Below, piece after piece: positions 46,079 through 59,420 of a stretch of DNA of 64,000 bases. This DNA is from Cristatella mucedo. Its lineage: Eukaryota; Bryozoa; Phylactolaemata; Cristatellidae. The position numbers were made by a program, and so were the translations under genes. Where the stretch lies: positions 12,370,501 through 12,434,500 of the forward strand of contig WPIO01000002.1 of NCBI GenBank assembly GCA_009760855.2, written 5' to 3'. Under the pieces are notes generated by a model, which was not told where the DNA came from, searched no databases, and was given only the letters and a program-made list of their open reading frames with translations. The stretch's first letter is position 1. Every line of letters begins with the position of its first letter.

Positions 46079-47569
46079 CAGCCGTTAGCCATTTTGCAAA
46101 GCTCGAACGATGTGCACCGAACTGTTGCTGCTGAGACTTTTTCGGAGAGAATCTTTCTCCTCTATGCAAAGTGTCTGTGGGCATACCTAAGCTGGGCAAT
46201 ATGGGCATCTGTCCGAAGGCCATATTCAGGACAAACCGTTATGAGACTTCCGGCCAAGTGCAATACATACAGTCTAAGTACAGCTGCTTGATTTACGAGC
46301 CATCTGCTGCATGTAATGAAGTGGAACTCTGCTGGCATAGATCGGTAGCATTGTAGGAAGGGGTAATTGGAGCTTAGTGGCTGAGATGGGAGTTCTGCTG
46401 CATTCATGTGGTGGCTGATGGAGGTACTTTGACTTGACTGCAGCCACTCTCTCAAAAAGGGCTCTTCTTAGTGGTCATGGACATGCTTATTGCTCACTCT
46501 TTCCACAAACTTCCACAGGTTGTCAGGTGGTGCACTCTGGTCTTCAAACAGGCTCAGCCAGTATCGTTTGTCTGCCCAAGGTATCCTTGAAAGAATGCTA
46601 GTGATCCCACAGCCATTGCTGTGAACCGTCGAGTGACTAATCTGCTCACGGTGCTGTCACTGCTGACAATGTGGTTCCAAGCTGAGCTCAGCGCACTGTG
46701 CACGTTGAGCTAAAAATCTAGCCAGCTGGGTGCTTAGACTGCCTAGTCCCAGATTCTTCTTACCTCTACCCCAGGTATGCTGTGGTTAGCCAGCTGTCTC
46801 TCGGTGGCTGACTGGGTCGAACAGGAGCCAACAGACAGCTGGCTCACTTTCACTGTCTGGCTGCAACAGCTGCAGTGCTGGGCCGTGATGTTAGACCTTC
46901 CTGAACTGAAGTTGCCAGGGAGAGTGGCTGGCATGATGCTGTTGTATTGTGAGCTCGGCTCATCAAGCATTCCCTGGCAGGGGTGTTTAAGAGTGCCAGC
47001 AACATCCAGCCAGCTTGCTGGTACTTGCCAGAGGCCACGGCTCACACGGAAGGGAATCTCGGATGTGATCTGTCATCCTTGCCCAACTCTTGCCCTCAGA
47101 CGCCAATGTGCTTCAGTTATGTCTAACTTCATTTAGCCTGGTTGTTTCTGTCGCATCACGTATTGTTGTGGATATGCCCTTCTGACGACCGTGGTTGCAT
47201 GCTTTCTTCTCGCAGCCTTCCTTATATTCCGCGAGCTGCGTCTTTGGCATTCACTGGCTAAGTCCTTATGTCTCGTGAGCTGCCTCTTTGACATTCACTG
47301 GCTAAGTCACAACCGTGCAGCTGTTACCTTGCTAAGGCATCGATGCTGCTGTAGTGTATGCCATCAGGGCCAATGGCACAAGCGCTGTGTGTTACATGTA
47401 ACCGAAAATTGGCATTTTTATTACTTCACATGGTTGACCTATCTGCATGCGTATGTAGACCTGCATTAGCTGGACTATGATATAGTGAAAGCAGTTGTCC
47501 CCCCCACGGAGTCACCAGCAGGAAGCGCTTTGCCCATAACTGCATTGCTAAACAATGCTGTCTATCACT

Positions 47570-47665
47570 AACCATTTGACCATGATTCTTTTGCAGCATA
47601 GATAAGGTGCCTAGAAAGGAATTAAGTTATCTGAAGGTGCTATACAAATATTTATATATATATTT
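47570..47665 (+). mobile_element. LINE 3' end followed by AT-rich tract
   Basis: CTAACCATTTGACCATGATTC, then AAGGTGCCTAGAAAGGAATTAAGTTATCTGAAGGTGCTATACAAAT. It runs into a (TA)-rich stretch and then repeat family 3 at 47707. Confidence 0.8.
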
Positions 47666-47706
47666 GTATATATAAAATATATATGCACTAATATATGTAT
47701 ACTATA

Positions 47707-47868
47707 CTAATTAAATCGAGAAAGTCTTGTCTTTCTGTCAGTCACCCGGCAAGATGGTGCACTTACGTCATGCGGCAAGATGGCACAGCATTGTCATCTG
47801 TGAACGGAACTGCCATGACTCGGCTAAGCAAGTCCAAAGGCTGAGCTGCTTATCATGTTATTATTCCT
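47707..47868 (+). repeat. Repeat family 3, copy 2
   Basis: It begins CTAATTAAATCGAGAAAGTC and contains CGGCAAGATGGTGCACTT and CGGCAAGATGGCACAGCATTG, then CATGACTCGGCTAAGCAAGTCC and GAGCTGCTTATCATG before TTATTATT. It aligns with 60930-61080 over its whole length. Confidence 0.85.
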
Positions 47869-48709
47869 ATCAGTAGCCGAGCAGTGCATGTGCAGCTTGG
47901 AGCTCCACTGTGTGAGCCGACGACGTTAGGTCGTATTCCAATATATATGTATATATACCATTTGCATTTGGCAGCACACGAGTCAGGCTGAACAGATAAA
48001 GGAAGTAGCCTGAGTGTGTCCTGCCATCTGTCTGACCGAGGCATCTGCTTTGGCCACTGAGGCCTGCATGCCCTCACCAGCTTGTTACTCACTGCCTGCT
48101 AGCTTCAGGCTGAGCAACAAACCTGCAGCAGACAAGCTGTCAGCAAGCCTGGAGTCAGTGGCCTCGCTAGTGATCTTGAACTTCAGAGATTAACTGGCAG
48201 TGCTTGGGGTTTGGTGGCATTCTAGGAGTCTTGTGGTTGCCTGATCGAATCATGTACACATAGCCACCTGGGCTAGCTTTTAGGTGGTGGTGGTAGTGCT
48301 GGTGGAGGGAGGAGTGAGCAAGATGGGGTGATCTTGGAGTTAGCTTCCCTGTTTAGCTTTACAAGTCTTGCGAGCACAAGTCAGACTGCAGCAGTGTGAC
48401 CTGTTTCCCAGTAGTGGCCTCTGCCTTCTCAGCACGGATAGTGAGGCCAGTGCTTTGCATTGGCTTTGCAGGTATTGGCTTTGCCTTAAGGCATCGGTGC
48501 TCAAGGAGGTCTCTCTGGGACGTCTGGCGAGGACTGGTAGGGGGCTGCTAGTTGCCGGCTTCATCTGTGCTCGTCATCAATTGAACGAGCAGCAAACAGC
48601 ATGTCATGGTTGTGAGCTGTGTGATTCGAAAATTATGCTATCCGAATACAAGTGGCATGCTCCCACACCGGCGGCTGCCTTAGCTTTGCCAGCGGCTAGT
48701 AACCTGCTT

Positions 48710-51700
48710 GTTAGTTATGATCGTCAGCAGCTGTTATCGCTTCGTCATCGCATATCAAATGCATTCCTAGATATTAATGTTGTTGCTAAGATTCATGAAC
48801 TATGCATTAACAAAAGAAAAGCACCCCGTAGCCGCCGCGGTGGCCGGACTCTCAGACGCCGCTCGTTGGGCGGAATCTGCAAGCTGAGTACCAGCTCGTT
48901 CGGTATTCCTAGCCTTGTCTCGAACCGCTCAGCACGCTCCCCCACATGCTTCACTGTAAATTCCTCAAACCTAGTGGTCATCAAGCCTGTTGTAACCCCA
49001 TCGGCCAGACTTAACGCTTGCCTTTGGAATCCTCACTCAATGTGCAATAAACCTCCAGTAATAAGCGACCTTATTTCTGAAAATGGTATCGACCTGCTCG
49101 CCCTAACTGAAACTTGGCTGAAATCGATAAACTGTTCGACAATTAAAGACGCAACTCCATCTGGTTTCTCGTTCTTTCACACCACTAGATCAATCAAAAC
49201 TGGAGGTGGAGTTGCTATTGTCGTGCGCTCGAAATTCAACTTCAAGCCATTTGCGGTACCCTCGAAGCAGTCTTTTCAATCAATTGTCCTGGTCTCACCC
49301 GAAAACAAGCTACCGATAGTGGCAGTAGTCTATCGCCCACCAGGTACCAAATCCTCCTTTATCTCAGATTTCTCCAATCTCATTTCGATTCTGTGTGCAA
49401 GAAATCGATCCTTCCTCGTAATGGGTGATTTCAACGCTCACTTTGATAACTTATCTGACGCTTTCAGCCCCGAATTTCGTGCATTGACTGACTCATTGTC
49501 TCTTGTGGCCCATGTGCATGGCCCTACCCACATCAAGGGTCACACACTCGACCAGATTTTCTCATATAACTGCACCTTGTCATCACCAATTATTACCAAA
49601 TCATGCTTATCTGACCACATGCAGATCTCATTCAATCTACAGTGTGTGCCCACATCCTCCTCTAAAATAACCTGTGAATCGCGAAACCTCAAGACCCTTG
49701 ACATCGATGCTGTCCGTGCGAGAATATCTGTTTCACCTCTGCTGCTCAATCCTCCCTCCGATCTGTCATCATTGGTATATAGCTTCAACACGACACTAGC
49801 TGACAAGCTCGACGAGTTTGCCCCTCTGACAAAGCGGACTGTGCGCCCCCCCCCCCCCCCCCCCCCCAGACGGCCTATGGTTTACCGCAGACATTAAACT
49901 AGCCAAGTCTACTAAACGAAAGCTTGAAAAAGCATACAAAAGATCCGGACTAACTGTCCATCGACAGGCATATGAAGACTACTGTAGGTCGTACCAATCG
50001 ATCCTAGCAAAGGCTAAGTCTAGTTTTTATAAAAACATTGTTGAATCACAGATGCACAATCCAAAAATGCTGATGTCGACAATAAACCATCTCCTCAACC
50101 GTTCCCAGATTAGCTCCTTACCTGATGATCCTAATTATGATCTAGCCGATCGCTTCTCTCGATTCTTTGTGCAGAAGATAGACAAGATCAGGGAATCCAT
50201 CCCTGCGATGACAACCTCCCCAATAGAATGCTGTTCCTCGGTTCCTGGCTGCACCTCAATGTCTACATTTAAGCAGGTCACTAGTGATCTAGTCCTAAAG
50301 TTCGTATCTCAATCAAAGAAGAACCTCTGGACCCTATTCCCATTGTCCTGCTCCTACGTTGCATTGATCTGCTGCTGCCATGCATAACTAACATAATTAA
50401 TATGTCATTAGCCTCAGGTCATGTCGCAGTACCTTTCAAAAAAGCTGCAGTCAGGCCACTTCTCAAGAAAGCTACACTTGACCAAGAGAACTTGAGCAAC
50501 TACCGCCCAGTTTCCCTTCTACCGTTCCTATCAAAGACACTCGAACGGGTCGTGGCGGACCAGCTGAACTCGTATATCGAAACCTCACACCTTGCTAGTA
50601 AGTTCCAGTCTGGCTTTAGAGCTAATCACTCCACAGAGTCAGTATTGCTTAGGGTATACAATGACCTACTTAGGAATGCAGACATGGGTAGAGTGTCTCT
50701 GCTTGTTTTGCTTGATCTTTCGGCAGCTTTTGATACCATCGATCACAAAGTTCTTCTAGAGCGCCTCTCATCTCGCCTGGGCATCACTGGCACTGCTCTG
50801 CAGTGGTTCAGGTCCTATCTCAGTGGGAGACTCCAGAGTATTAACGTGAATGGACAAAGATCATCTGAAGTACCTCTGAAAAATGGAGTACCTCAGGGCT
50901 CAGTGCTAGTTTATACTCTGCCTCTTGCTGATGTGATTGCCAAGCACAATCTAGGCTTTCACTGCTATGCAGATGACACTCAGTTGTACCTTTGCTTTGA
51001 TCCCTCCCAGCCTTCGAGCACCTCAAATTCTCCAAACTCACTAGCTGCATGCATCGATGACATCCGCACATGGATGGCAGCAAATTTTCTAAAAACTAAA
51101 CGATGATAAAACTAACATACTATTTATGGGCAAACCCAGTGTGATCCAGAGATTGGACAGGCTGACTCTCAAAATTGGCTCTGCCAGCATATCTCCTGTC
51201 GAATTAGCTCGAAATCTAGGTGTCATATTCCAAAGCGACCTCTCGTTAGACGACCATATCAGCTCCACAGTCAAATCCGCTTATTTTCAGCTTCATAACA
51301 TTGCTACAATTCGGGCTTGTTTAGATAAAGATACCACGTCCAAGTTGGTCCATGCATTCGTGATATCCCGTCTCGACTTGTGCAACTCACTGCTTACTGG
51401 CCTACCAGCATGTGCGATCAGGCCATTGCAGCTGGTGCAAAACTCCGCAGCTAGGCTTGTCTGTCGTGAGCGTCACAGTTGCCACATTACTCCACTTCTC
51501 GCCGACCTGCACTGGCTACCAGTCAAGCAATGGATTGACTTCAAGGTTTTGTCGCTCACTTTTAGGTCCCTTCATTCTATGGCTCCACCCTATCTGTCAG
51601 ATATACTACCCCATCAGGCCAAGCATCGTACCACCCGCTTTTCGGAATCCAACAGTCTGGAAATACCTCATACAAACCTTAAATCCTTTGGAGACCGTGC

Positions 51701-51830
51701 ATTTAGTTCATATGCTCCCAAAGCCTGGAACTCCCTCCTGACCTGCGTCAGAACATCCCCTGACCTGACCACATTTAAAAGGAACCTAAAAACACACCTA
51801 TTTAGGACAGCATTTAGCGGGTCCCTGTGA
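48710..51830 (+). pseudogene. LINE ORF2: endonuclease-reverse transcriptase, broken
   Basis: The EN domain covers about 49010-49640: LNACLWNPHSM, LTETWLKS, GGGVAIVV, VYRPPGT, VMGDFNAHFDN and SDHMQI. The linker WFTADIKLAKSTKRKLEKAY and SGLTVHRQAYEDYC (from 49869) is the L2-type pattern. RT motifs follow: NYRPVSLLPFLSKTLE (about 50500), FQSGFRANHST, LLDLSAAFDTIDHK (about 50711), NGVPQGSVL (about 50882), YADDTQLYL (about 50965). Breaks: a 22-nt C run at 49846-49867 shifts frame; a second shift is near 50300-50390; a third is at the A run near 51100. Between QGSVL and YTLPL the residues normally reading GPLLF or similar are missing. The C-terminus ends FRTAFSGSL at 51830. Confidence 0.93.
49846..49867. 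repeat. 22-nt C homopolymer inside LINE ORF2
   Basis: The run of C falls at the EN-RT linker and separates two reading frames of the same ORF. Runs this long are prone to slippage, both in vivo and in sequencing. Confidence 0.95.
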
Positions 51831-52403
51831 TTCGTCCTTGATGTGCTTATGCATGCTGACACTGTGCATGCTGCCACTAACCACATTTGCATGCTGACCC
51901 TGTGCATGTTACCCCTAACCATATTATTCAGTTCGTTTGTTTTTCAAGCATGATTTTACTTACCATTCCATTGCATTTCATTTTACAGCAAATGTAAAGC
52001 GCCTAGAGAGAGATTAAGTTCTCTGAGGGCGCTTTATCAAGTGAATTATTATTATTATTATTATTATGCTTAGTGTGGTTGGCCCTACTGGTACAGAAGT
52101 AGTAAGAAGAAGTAGAAACAGGTAGAAGTAGTAGTAGATGCAAAACTGCTCAGTTTCTGCTGTCACTGCCACCGCTTTGGGTGCCACCCTCTCCTCTCAG
52201 CTGTGGCTTGTAGCAGGTTTGAGGTTTCTGTACTTAGGCGATCCGAGCAAAATACTGGTACCACCAGTCTTTGAGCTTGCAGTCGGCCAAGCCCTTAGCT
52301 TGCAACAATGCACAGTCACTAATGCAGCAACGATTACACGATGTGCAGTATTGCCATCAGCCTGCACTCGTTTGTCCCAATCGTCTTAATAAAGGCCAAG
52401 CTG

Positions 52404-52404
<1 letters not shown>

Positions 52405-52480
<76 letters not shown>

Positions 52481-52490
52481 AGGGAGAGAG
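52405..52490. repeat. (GA)n microsatellite
   Basis: Pure GA to about 52474, then GGGA-type units. Arg-Glu frames are artefacts. Confidence 0.97.
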
Positions 52491-52579
52491 AGTCTATCTG
52501 AGGGGGGGGGGCCAAATTGGTGCTTTTTAGGAGCTGGTGCCACCTAGACTTAGTTGGTGTACTCTGTATTACTTGGTCA

Positions 52580-53180
52580 ATAATAATAATAAAGCAATTG
52601 TATAGCACTACATTAGAACTTATTTATTTCTAAGGCTTTATATTTGCAAGAGAGGAAGCAAGTCAATTGGTTAGTGATCGTATGCACAGTATCAGCAAGC
52701 ATAAGCATGCGAAGGAAACTCACTTGGACAGAATCAAGGTTGTGAGAAACATGTGTATTTGTAGCTTCTTTTTTAAATTTCGTCCTGTCATGGTAGTGGC
52801 ATCGGTCGGGAGTGAGCTCTAGGCTTAGGGACATACGAACTGATGGCACGGTCTTCAAACCATATGAGGTCAATTGGAGGCTCACCTAAGCCCATTGATT
52901 CACAAGAGCAGGTGGTACGATTTGAAGCCTTATAAGGAAGTATTCCCCATAGTTTGGCCGGAACGTGAGAATGAAGGGACCTAAGCGCATGCAACAGAAA
53001 CTTGAAATCAATGTGTCCGCTTGATGCAAGCCCAGCTACAGAGTTGTCTACTATGTGAAATCGTCTTATTGCATTGGAGGAAGACCTTCTGGTAGTGAGT
53101 CATAGAAGTCTAGTCCTAATGCATGGACCAGCTTGACTGTAGTATCCTTATCTAAGCAGGCCCAAAGTGTTTGCAATGGT
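52580..53180 (-). mobile_element. LINE 3' fragment, old and diverged
   Basis: Minus strand: fragments corresponding to the ORF2 C-terminus (RSLHSHVPAKLWGILPYKASNRTT, FEDRAISSYVPK), then a 3' UTR with CACTAACCAATTGACTTGC and a decayed tail with TTATTATTATTG. Many substitutions and frameshifts, so older than the other coding fragments. Confidence 0.75.
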
Positions 53181-53199
53181 GCACTCAGTATCAAGAAAA

Positions 53200-55900
53200 T
53201 CCTGTCAGTATCGCCAGAGCTGCTGTGGCTAATTCTCCTTTGGGTAATACGAGTTTCTATGATGCCAGGTATACTGAAGTTGCACTCAGCGTGAGGAAAT
53301 ATTTATTTACTGGATACAAACCAACACATATGTGGTTAGTATGTATGGGCTTAGTCCGACGTGACCCACCGTGATCCTTTATGACCTTCCTTATTAGCTT
53401 CGGCACAGAGGCCACAAGCTTCCGCATTTCTACCCTGCTCTAGCGTTTGACAGAGACTGAATGGTTCCTATAAAGTCCGCTGTTGATGTAGGCCGAACAA
53501 TGCTTCGACCACTTGGCCATGTTGTCCCCTAAATGCTCTACGTGGTTCTGATCCGACGACTTGAGTGCTCTAATAAGCTGGCAGTGTGCTTTAAGGTCGT
53601 TATCTTGCTGCAAAATATACCGATTTCTAAGCAGAGTGTTCATGCTTTATAATCCAACTTCTTTAACCACCTGAAGGTACAATCGTTTGTCCATAAGACT
53701 TTTGATCTGTTTCAGGCCTTCGACGCCTTTCTAGGCAAAGCAGTCTTAAACCATTACCGATTTGCAGCCGAATTTCATTGCAAGTTGAAGGCAATCATCC
53801 CGGCACACGTCACCTTTCCTTCGGCTAACCCTTATGCATCTCTTTACTTTACCAAATGCCTTACCTAGCTTTTGCTTGACCATACAACTCTTTTCCAGCC
53901 ATCTTCTGTCCCCCTGGGCCTGGTGTAGGCCCATGGTAACCGGCTCACCAAATGTATCTGCTCCGTTTTTGGCTGGTGAGCAGAGGCTTGAGTTTTGCAA
54001 CCCTCCAAAAGATGCGACCCTCCTACTGACCATATCTTTACTTATATGCGATATGCGCCTCAGTCTTAGCCCATTAGAGTAATTAGCGTTTTTTAATAAG
54101 CCTGCGACTAGGACAACTGTAGCCACCCAAAAGGATGAATGGATAACTCCCTGCTGGTCGGACTTCCCATATGCTATGTCGCTTTGGTTTGCTCACTGGC
54201 AAGCCCAAACACTGAGCATTTTGCTGCTAGGCAGTCTTGACTGTTGAACTGATGTGGCCTGTTGGTACAGGGTATCCAGCCTGCTGCAAACTCGGCCTCG
54301 CATGCCGTGGACAGAATGAGGAATGATTGGCACTGTCGATAGTTCGTGATATAATTGGAATCAGTGCATAAACAGTGTCAATGTTTATCTATTTGAGCTA
54401 AATAGGTTACTGTATTTTTTGGGTGCTCGAGCATGACTACTATATATTCGTTGTAATACATAAATTGCCACTGCTTACAATGCTTAGAAAGATTTCCATT
54501 TCTGGTGCTGCTTTTCAGCATGCCGTGACATTAATTTTATGAACATCAAAGAGCATCAGGGACATGCCTCTAGCATATAGTGAGCTGGAAATTGAGTGAT
54601 ACGGAAGAGAGGCGGTTGGCAATGACAATGCAAGTTTCTTTTGAAATACGACTATGGAATGAGGAAGGAATATAAGTAGGGTAGTAAGAAGCTGTGTGGC
54701 AGGCAAAAGACTGTGGTTTGAAAACTTAAGTGATGACGCCCTTGTTTAAATATCTTCGGATGGTTCAAAAGCAACTGCCGTGGGCAAGAATTGCATTGAA
54801 ATTTGATGTTGTGGATAGAAGAGTGCTGCTTAAAACATGCTTTAGTTCGGGCAGCACAAGATACCAGACTGTTCAGGCACCTCCTCGGTGGTGCTCTATG
54901 CATGATTGTTTTCGACATCTGGAGCACCAACCGGGTCTCTCAGGTGGTACACACGTGAGTTTAGTTGCACCATGTGGAACCTATAAAGGATGTAGTGGTG
55001 CAGGACCTACTTGTGTAAAGACCAGTGGCAGTGCATTCACGTCTGTTGTCTAGCTTGGCCATGTGATTAGAAAGAATGAGCTGTACTTCAGTATCAATTG
55101 CTTGATCATAATAGAGAGCCAGTGGTTTGAATACGGCTCCTGTTACTCTGGCTGGCTGGCTGAAATTAAGCCTCCAATTGTCGATGGCATCTGTGTGCTA
55201 ACCGAAGGGTTCTTTTTATGGAAGGCTGACCCTCTCTTCCAGTCATGCCTAATGCTGTTCTTAACTGTCATATCATCCCGGTGAACCCATTCCTACATCT
55301 CACTGTCTTATCCGTCAGTGATGCTTGGCCGACCGTTTCTCTCGAATGGGAGTTATCCCCTACATCACTAAAGTCAAGTAACTGTACTGTTTGTGGTCAC
55401 CAACTGCTGTGAATGTAATGGTTGCAGCTCGGCCATTAAGTGCAATTAAACTTGGACTTGCATTCAAACAGCTCACCGGGACTCTGATCGAGCTGCTGTA
55501 AATTTCAAGACAAGACTTTAAGCTGTGTTTGAGTCCAGTAGAATGGCAGTCTCAATATAGCTCAATCGCAACAGCACTTGCCCCCGAAAAGCCTTTCCCC
55601 ATTTGACTGCATAGTAGTGAAGGAAGGAAATCCGACTTTGGAGCAAGGTGAAGTTAAACGTGCTCCTAGGGAGGTATACTCTCATCTGATCAGTGTAGAC
55701 TACTTACTACCTACACGAGGAGGGTAGTCCTAGGCAGACTGAGCATACGAACTAGATAAAGAAAAAATACGAACTTGATAAACAGAAAAGGTCGGCCGAC
55801 CTGATTCAGCAGCCCTATTTATGTATCAGCAGAATGTATCAGCATGTATCAGGGTTAGCAGCCACCTCTTTGCTTGCAGGTAGCAGGCAATAAATAAATA
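53200..55900. other. Intron stretch, no gene recognised
   Basis: Unique-looking sequence with frames up to 126 codons (minus 53746-54126). No similarity to families I know and no splice context; probably non-coding or old repeat. The piece at 55795-55850 resembles the 3' part of SINE family 1. Confidence 0.4.
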
Positions 55901-55914
55901 AATAATAATAATAA

Positions 55915-56075
55915 ATACTAGCTGATTTAACAGCCTCTTTTTGTATAGCGACAGAAAGGCCTTTACGGCTATCACCACCGCTTGCAGTGGCGATAAAGGA
56001 TCGCCCACCACAGGATTCGAACCCACGACCTTGGGGCCGAGGTCGTGAAGAGCAGCCACCTTGGCTATTGCAGTA
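55915..56075 (-). mobile_element. tRNA-derived SINE, family 1
   Basis: Minus strand: CACGACCTCGG/CCAAGGTCGTG hairpin, B box GGTTCGAATCC, ATCCTTTATCGCCACTGCAAGCGG and 3' end AGAGGCTGTTAAATCAGCTAGTATTT followed by ATTATTATT. The A-box end is altered (GCAATAGCCAAGG). Confidence 0.88.
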
Positions 56076-56497
56076 CTTGAACCCATGGCATATGTTTTAA
56101 GGTGCTTTTGAGAAGGTGAAATTTTCTGCTTGTTGTCTCACGTCAGACGACTGTCAGTCATTCGATAATTTCAAATTTCACCCTTCAGCTGCTGCTGCTG
56201 CTGAAGCAGCAGAAGTAGCAGCAGCCCGGGCCAGTGGTTCAGCTAAAAATAATCTCGACTTTTCGAACTCCTTTTCCTAACCAGCTGACCAGCTGTCAGT
56301 TCTACAGCCCTCTCTGCAGGCCAACTCCATAAGTAGTCTGGTTTTTTGCTGTCAGGATGAGCAGTACCGTGCTCTTCAGTTTAGAAGAGCCAACCACATG
56401 GATAGTTTTCATCCTGTTTCTGGATAGGGGAATGATAAATCGGCAGCTGTGCTGCTGTACGGCGCTGAAGAAAAGGACCGCCCAATGCACATGTTTG

Positions 56498-56500
<3 letters not shown>

Positions 56501-56592
<92 letters not shown>
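56501..56592. repeat. (GA)n microsatellite
   Basis: A pure 92-bp GA run. Reading frames through it are artefacts. Confidence 0.98.
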
Positions 56593-56595
<3 letters not shown>

Positions 56596-57267
56596 TCTGC
56601 TTAGACTTCTTGTGTATTGAGTCACTGGGTATCTTTTGCTAGAACATCCGGCACTGCAGATAAGCCCTACTCTGGCGTTCTATCTGCCATTCGTTGATAT
56701 CGCCAGAGAATGCAGTTGCAGAACTTGCAGGGGCAAGTCAGCTTTTTTGCATGGCAAACATTTCCTTCAGATTTTGGGGGGCATCTTGTAAACTTATTTT
56801 AAGCCAAAATAGCTTACATGCAGCAGTGTCTACTCGATAGGACAGTCGTGAAGCCAGCTAGCGCTTAGTTGTTGCGTTTTCTAGTGTCCTAGAATGCGGA
56901 CCATTGAACCCATGCTCGAAGCCCATGCTGGTAACTTGGTCTATCATCAGATTCATGCACTCAACCGTGACTCAGTTTTCCAACTTGGCTACTGAGACAC
57001 CAGGACCAGGAATGCAACCCTCAGACCAACTCGACTAATGATGGCACTCGAATGCACAGATGACCTCGGATATAACTCGTTCTTGCTTGAGAGAGGGAGG
57101 GAGGGGGTTGGAGACAAGAGGTTGTTGATTGGCTCTCTACATTGGGAAAGTGCTACAAGTCATGCTATTAGCTGCCAACAGAACACTTTTTTGGGCCTTT
57201 TTTGGCAGACATCTGTCCACCTTTGTTTGACCTTGGATGTTCCCACACTTACATACAGTGCCATACA

Positions 57268-57365
57268 TAGTAATAATAATAATGATAAGGCTTGTGCATA
57301 GCACTCTAAGAGAACCAAAACCTTTTTTCTAAGCACTTTGCATATGCTGGAAATGAAGCATGGAG
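57268..57365 (-). mobile_element. LINE 3' end
   Basis: Minus strand: TGCTTCATTTCCAGCATATGCAAAGTGCTTAG, then GGTTCTCTTAGAGTGCTATGC and TTATCATTATTATTATT. Decayed hairpin. Confidence 0.7.
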
Positions 57366-57577
57366 GCTTTCCCCTTTGTGCCTGGACACACGTAAGTCAT
57401 GCAGCAGACCGCTCGCTGGTCATCTACCAGAGCAGCCCTAATGGTTGTGGCTTGGCACCAAATTTGTGATCATACTAATTCATTCTTGCATTATACTGGG
57501 ACTAGGCTCGAGGGCGTAAGGGAAATTAATTTAAAGCAAATGCTTTAAAGCCCCGTGTTGAGCGCTGAGTGCAAAGT

Positions 57578-57660
57578 AGTCTCACTAGCTCCATCGGTAG
57601 AGCACCGAACAGAACACAGAGGTTGCAGAATTCTTCTTTGCTGGAGGCAAAAGTCTTTCG
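57578..57660 (+). other. tRNA-like pseudogene segment
   Basis: CTCACTAGCTCCATCGGTAGAGCACCGAAC resembles the 5' half of an elongator tRNA (D-arm and A box), and AGAGGTTGCAGAATTC stands where a T-arm would be. The B box is broken and no acceptor stem pairs. Probably a tRNA pseudogene or SINE head. Confidence 0.35.
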
Positions 57661-59420
57661 TTGCTCAGTCCTACCGAAGCAGACAGCCTTCGGTTGCTTT
57701 GATATTGCGCATCTCGGTCTGCATAGTTGTATTCGGCTGGCTACCTGCTTACTTTAGTGACTTAACGTCTTTTAAAGTACTATGATGGCCTGCTGTATCC
57801 TGTCTCGTCCATCCACTGTGAGCCGCCCCCTCCCCGTGGGTAGCCCGTGATATTCTTTGGTTTTCTCCTTTAATAAGTATTTCACGTGTCTGCGGTCGTG
57901 TTGTTTACACCCATGTACATGCTTAGAACCATCCAAATGAAGAATCCTATTTTTGGCAACAAAATATGCTATAACCAATACTGCTGCCTCTAGATACAAA
58001 TGAACCGAAAATAGATGGTGAATAAAAAGCAAATGTACACGAGAAACATAAAGTAGCATGAAGCTCTCTTGTGAGGGCCATTCTTGCATCCTTGCAGTTA
58101 GTTGCAGTTAGTCTCAACTCTTGCTTAGATGTTCTTCAATGCTTGTATAGCAGAGTCTGCTATGTCGTGGACTGCTAATTCTGCCTTTTTCCAAAATGCC
58201 TTCGTCCATAAGCATCTGTACATCAATTAATAGCATATGCATATTAGTATTGTAGGCTGAAGATTTTCGAGTGCATGCTCTACCACCGAACTTCACGTAG
58301 TTCCTCGGTCTCCGAAAATGGAATTGTAGCCCATCATAGAGCCTCGGTTTTGCCAGTCGGAGGTGGCAGCTCGGGCTCACCCAGTCAATTCAGTTAAACT
58401 ACAGTCGCTTGCCTCTTGGCTCCTAATCTCTGCCATTGCACAGGTAACAAAAAGCTACTGTACGTGGCTCTTGCATCGTTCTTCTGAGACCCCCTCCCAG
58501 TGATCAGTATTTGTGAATCAAGAAGCTCCCTGCAAAGATCGGCGGCGAGCTGACATCACAAGAGCTGGCGTCACCGGAGCTGATATCGTCGCTCGGGTTT
58601 GATATCTTAAGAGATCCCTGGCTGGCATTCGGTACCAAAGGCAGCAGCTGGGCTTAGTTTAATTGCACCAATCAAGACTCGGAGCACTTCAAAAGGCTGC
58701 CTACATAGTTAAATGACTGGGCTGCTGCTCTGTCATGCATACTGCTATGAATCCAGCCAAAGGCCACGTGCTTTTTCAATAGCTGGTCTGGACTAAGCAC
58801 TGAAAAGCAGCTGCCTGCAGCTGATAATTATGGTATAGCATTTTTGAGATTGTTTGCATTGATGCCGAAAGCTGAAGATGACGTAGTACGAATCGGCTAA
58901 TGCTAGACTGAATAAGCTAATAGACATAATGTGCTGTAACTCTTAATTTCGAGCATGGTTTAACACAGTGTGTTAAGGTAGTGGATTCGTGATGAGCATC
59001 AGTGCCGTGAGTGCATTCTTGCAGCTCTGGTTCAGAGTCAGACACCAGAGCTTACAGCATCGTTGCATCTCAAGGCTGTTCTAATTCAGTGCGGATAACG
59101 TGGTTTGTATCCTACACATTAGCATAACCATGATTGCATGATGTTCAGTGAATGCCAAATGATCGCTTGCCACCTATGTAAGTGCTAGTCATGCATTTCT
59201 GATCATCGTGGCTTTTTCATTCACTTTACACCTACGGATGGGATGGACCTGTAGTGCCAGCACTTGGACTATGTTTCCCTCTTCGTGCTTACAGAACATA
59301 CTGAGTTCTGCTGAGCTCTGGTTCCACTGTTTTGCAATGATAATTGGGCAGCTGATGGTTAATTTGCTATGACCAACATTGCCTTCACACAGGTGCATGT
59401 ACTGATGTTTCTAAGCGTGT

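Larger units (their letters stand above)
48590..52075 (+). mobile_element. Near full-length L2/CR1-type LINE, inactive
   Basis: One element carries ORF2 with an APE-type endonuclease, a reverse transcriptase and a C-terminal region. A 3' UTR follows, ending in the hairpin GCGCCTAGAGAGAGATTAAG/TTCTCTGAGGGCGC (about 51999-52032) and (ATT)n to about 52070. No separate ORF1 is visible. The 5' boundary is uncertain: family-like sequence begins at about 48710 (SYDRQQLLSLRHR). Target-site duplications were not identified. It lies in GRAF intron 1, same strand. At least three frameshifts and one in-frame RT deletion make it non-autonomous, but it defines the sequence of the many truncated copies around it. 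Confidence 0.93.

Noticed and set aside
57578-57660. Functional tRNA gene
   Set aside because: The A-box half is tRNA-like, but the B box is broken and no acceptor stem forms.
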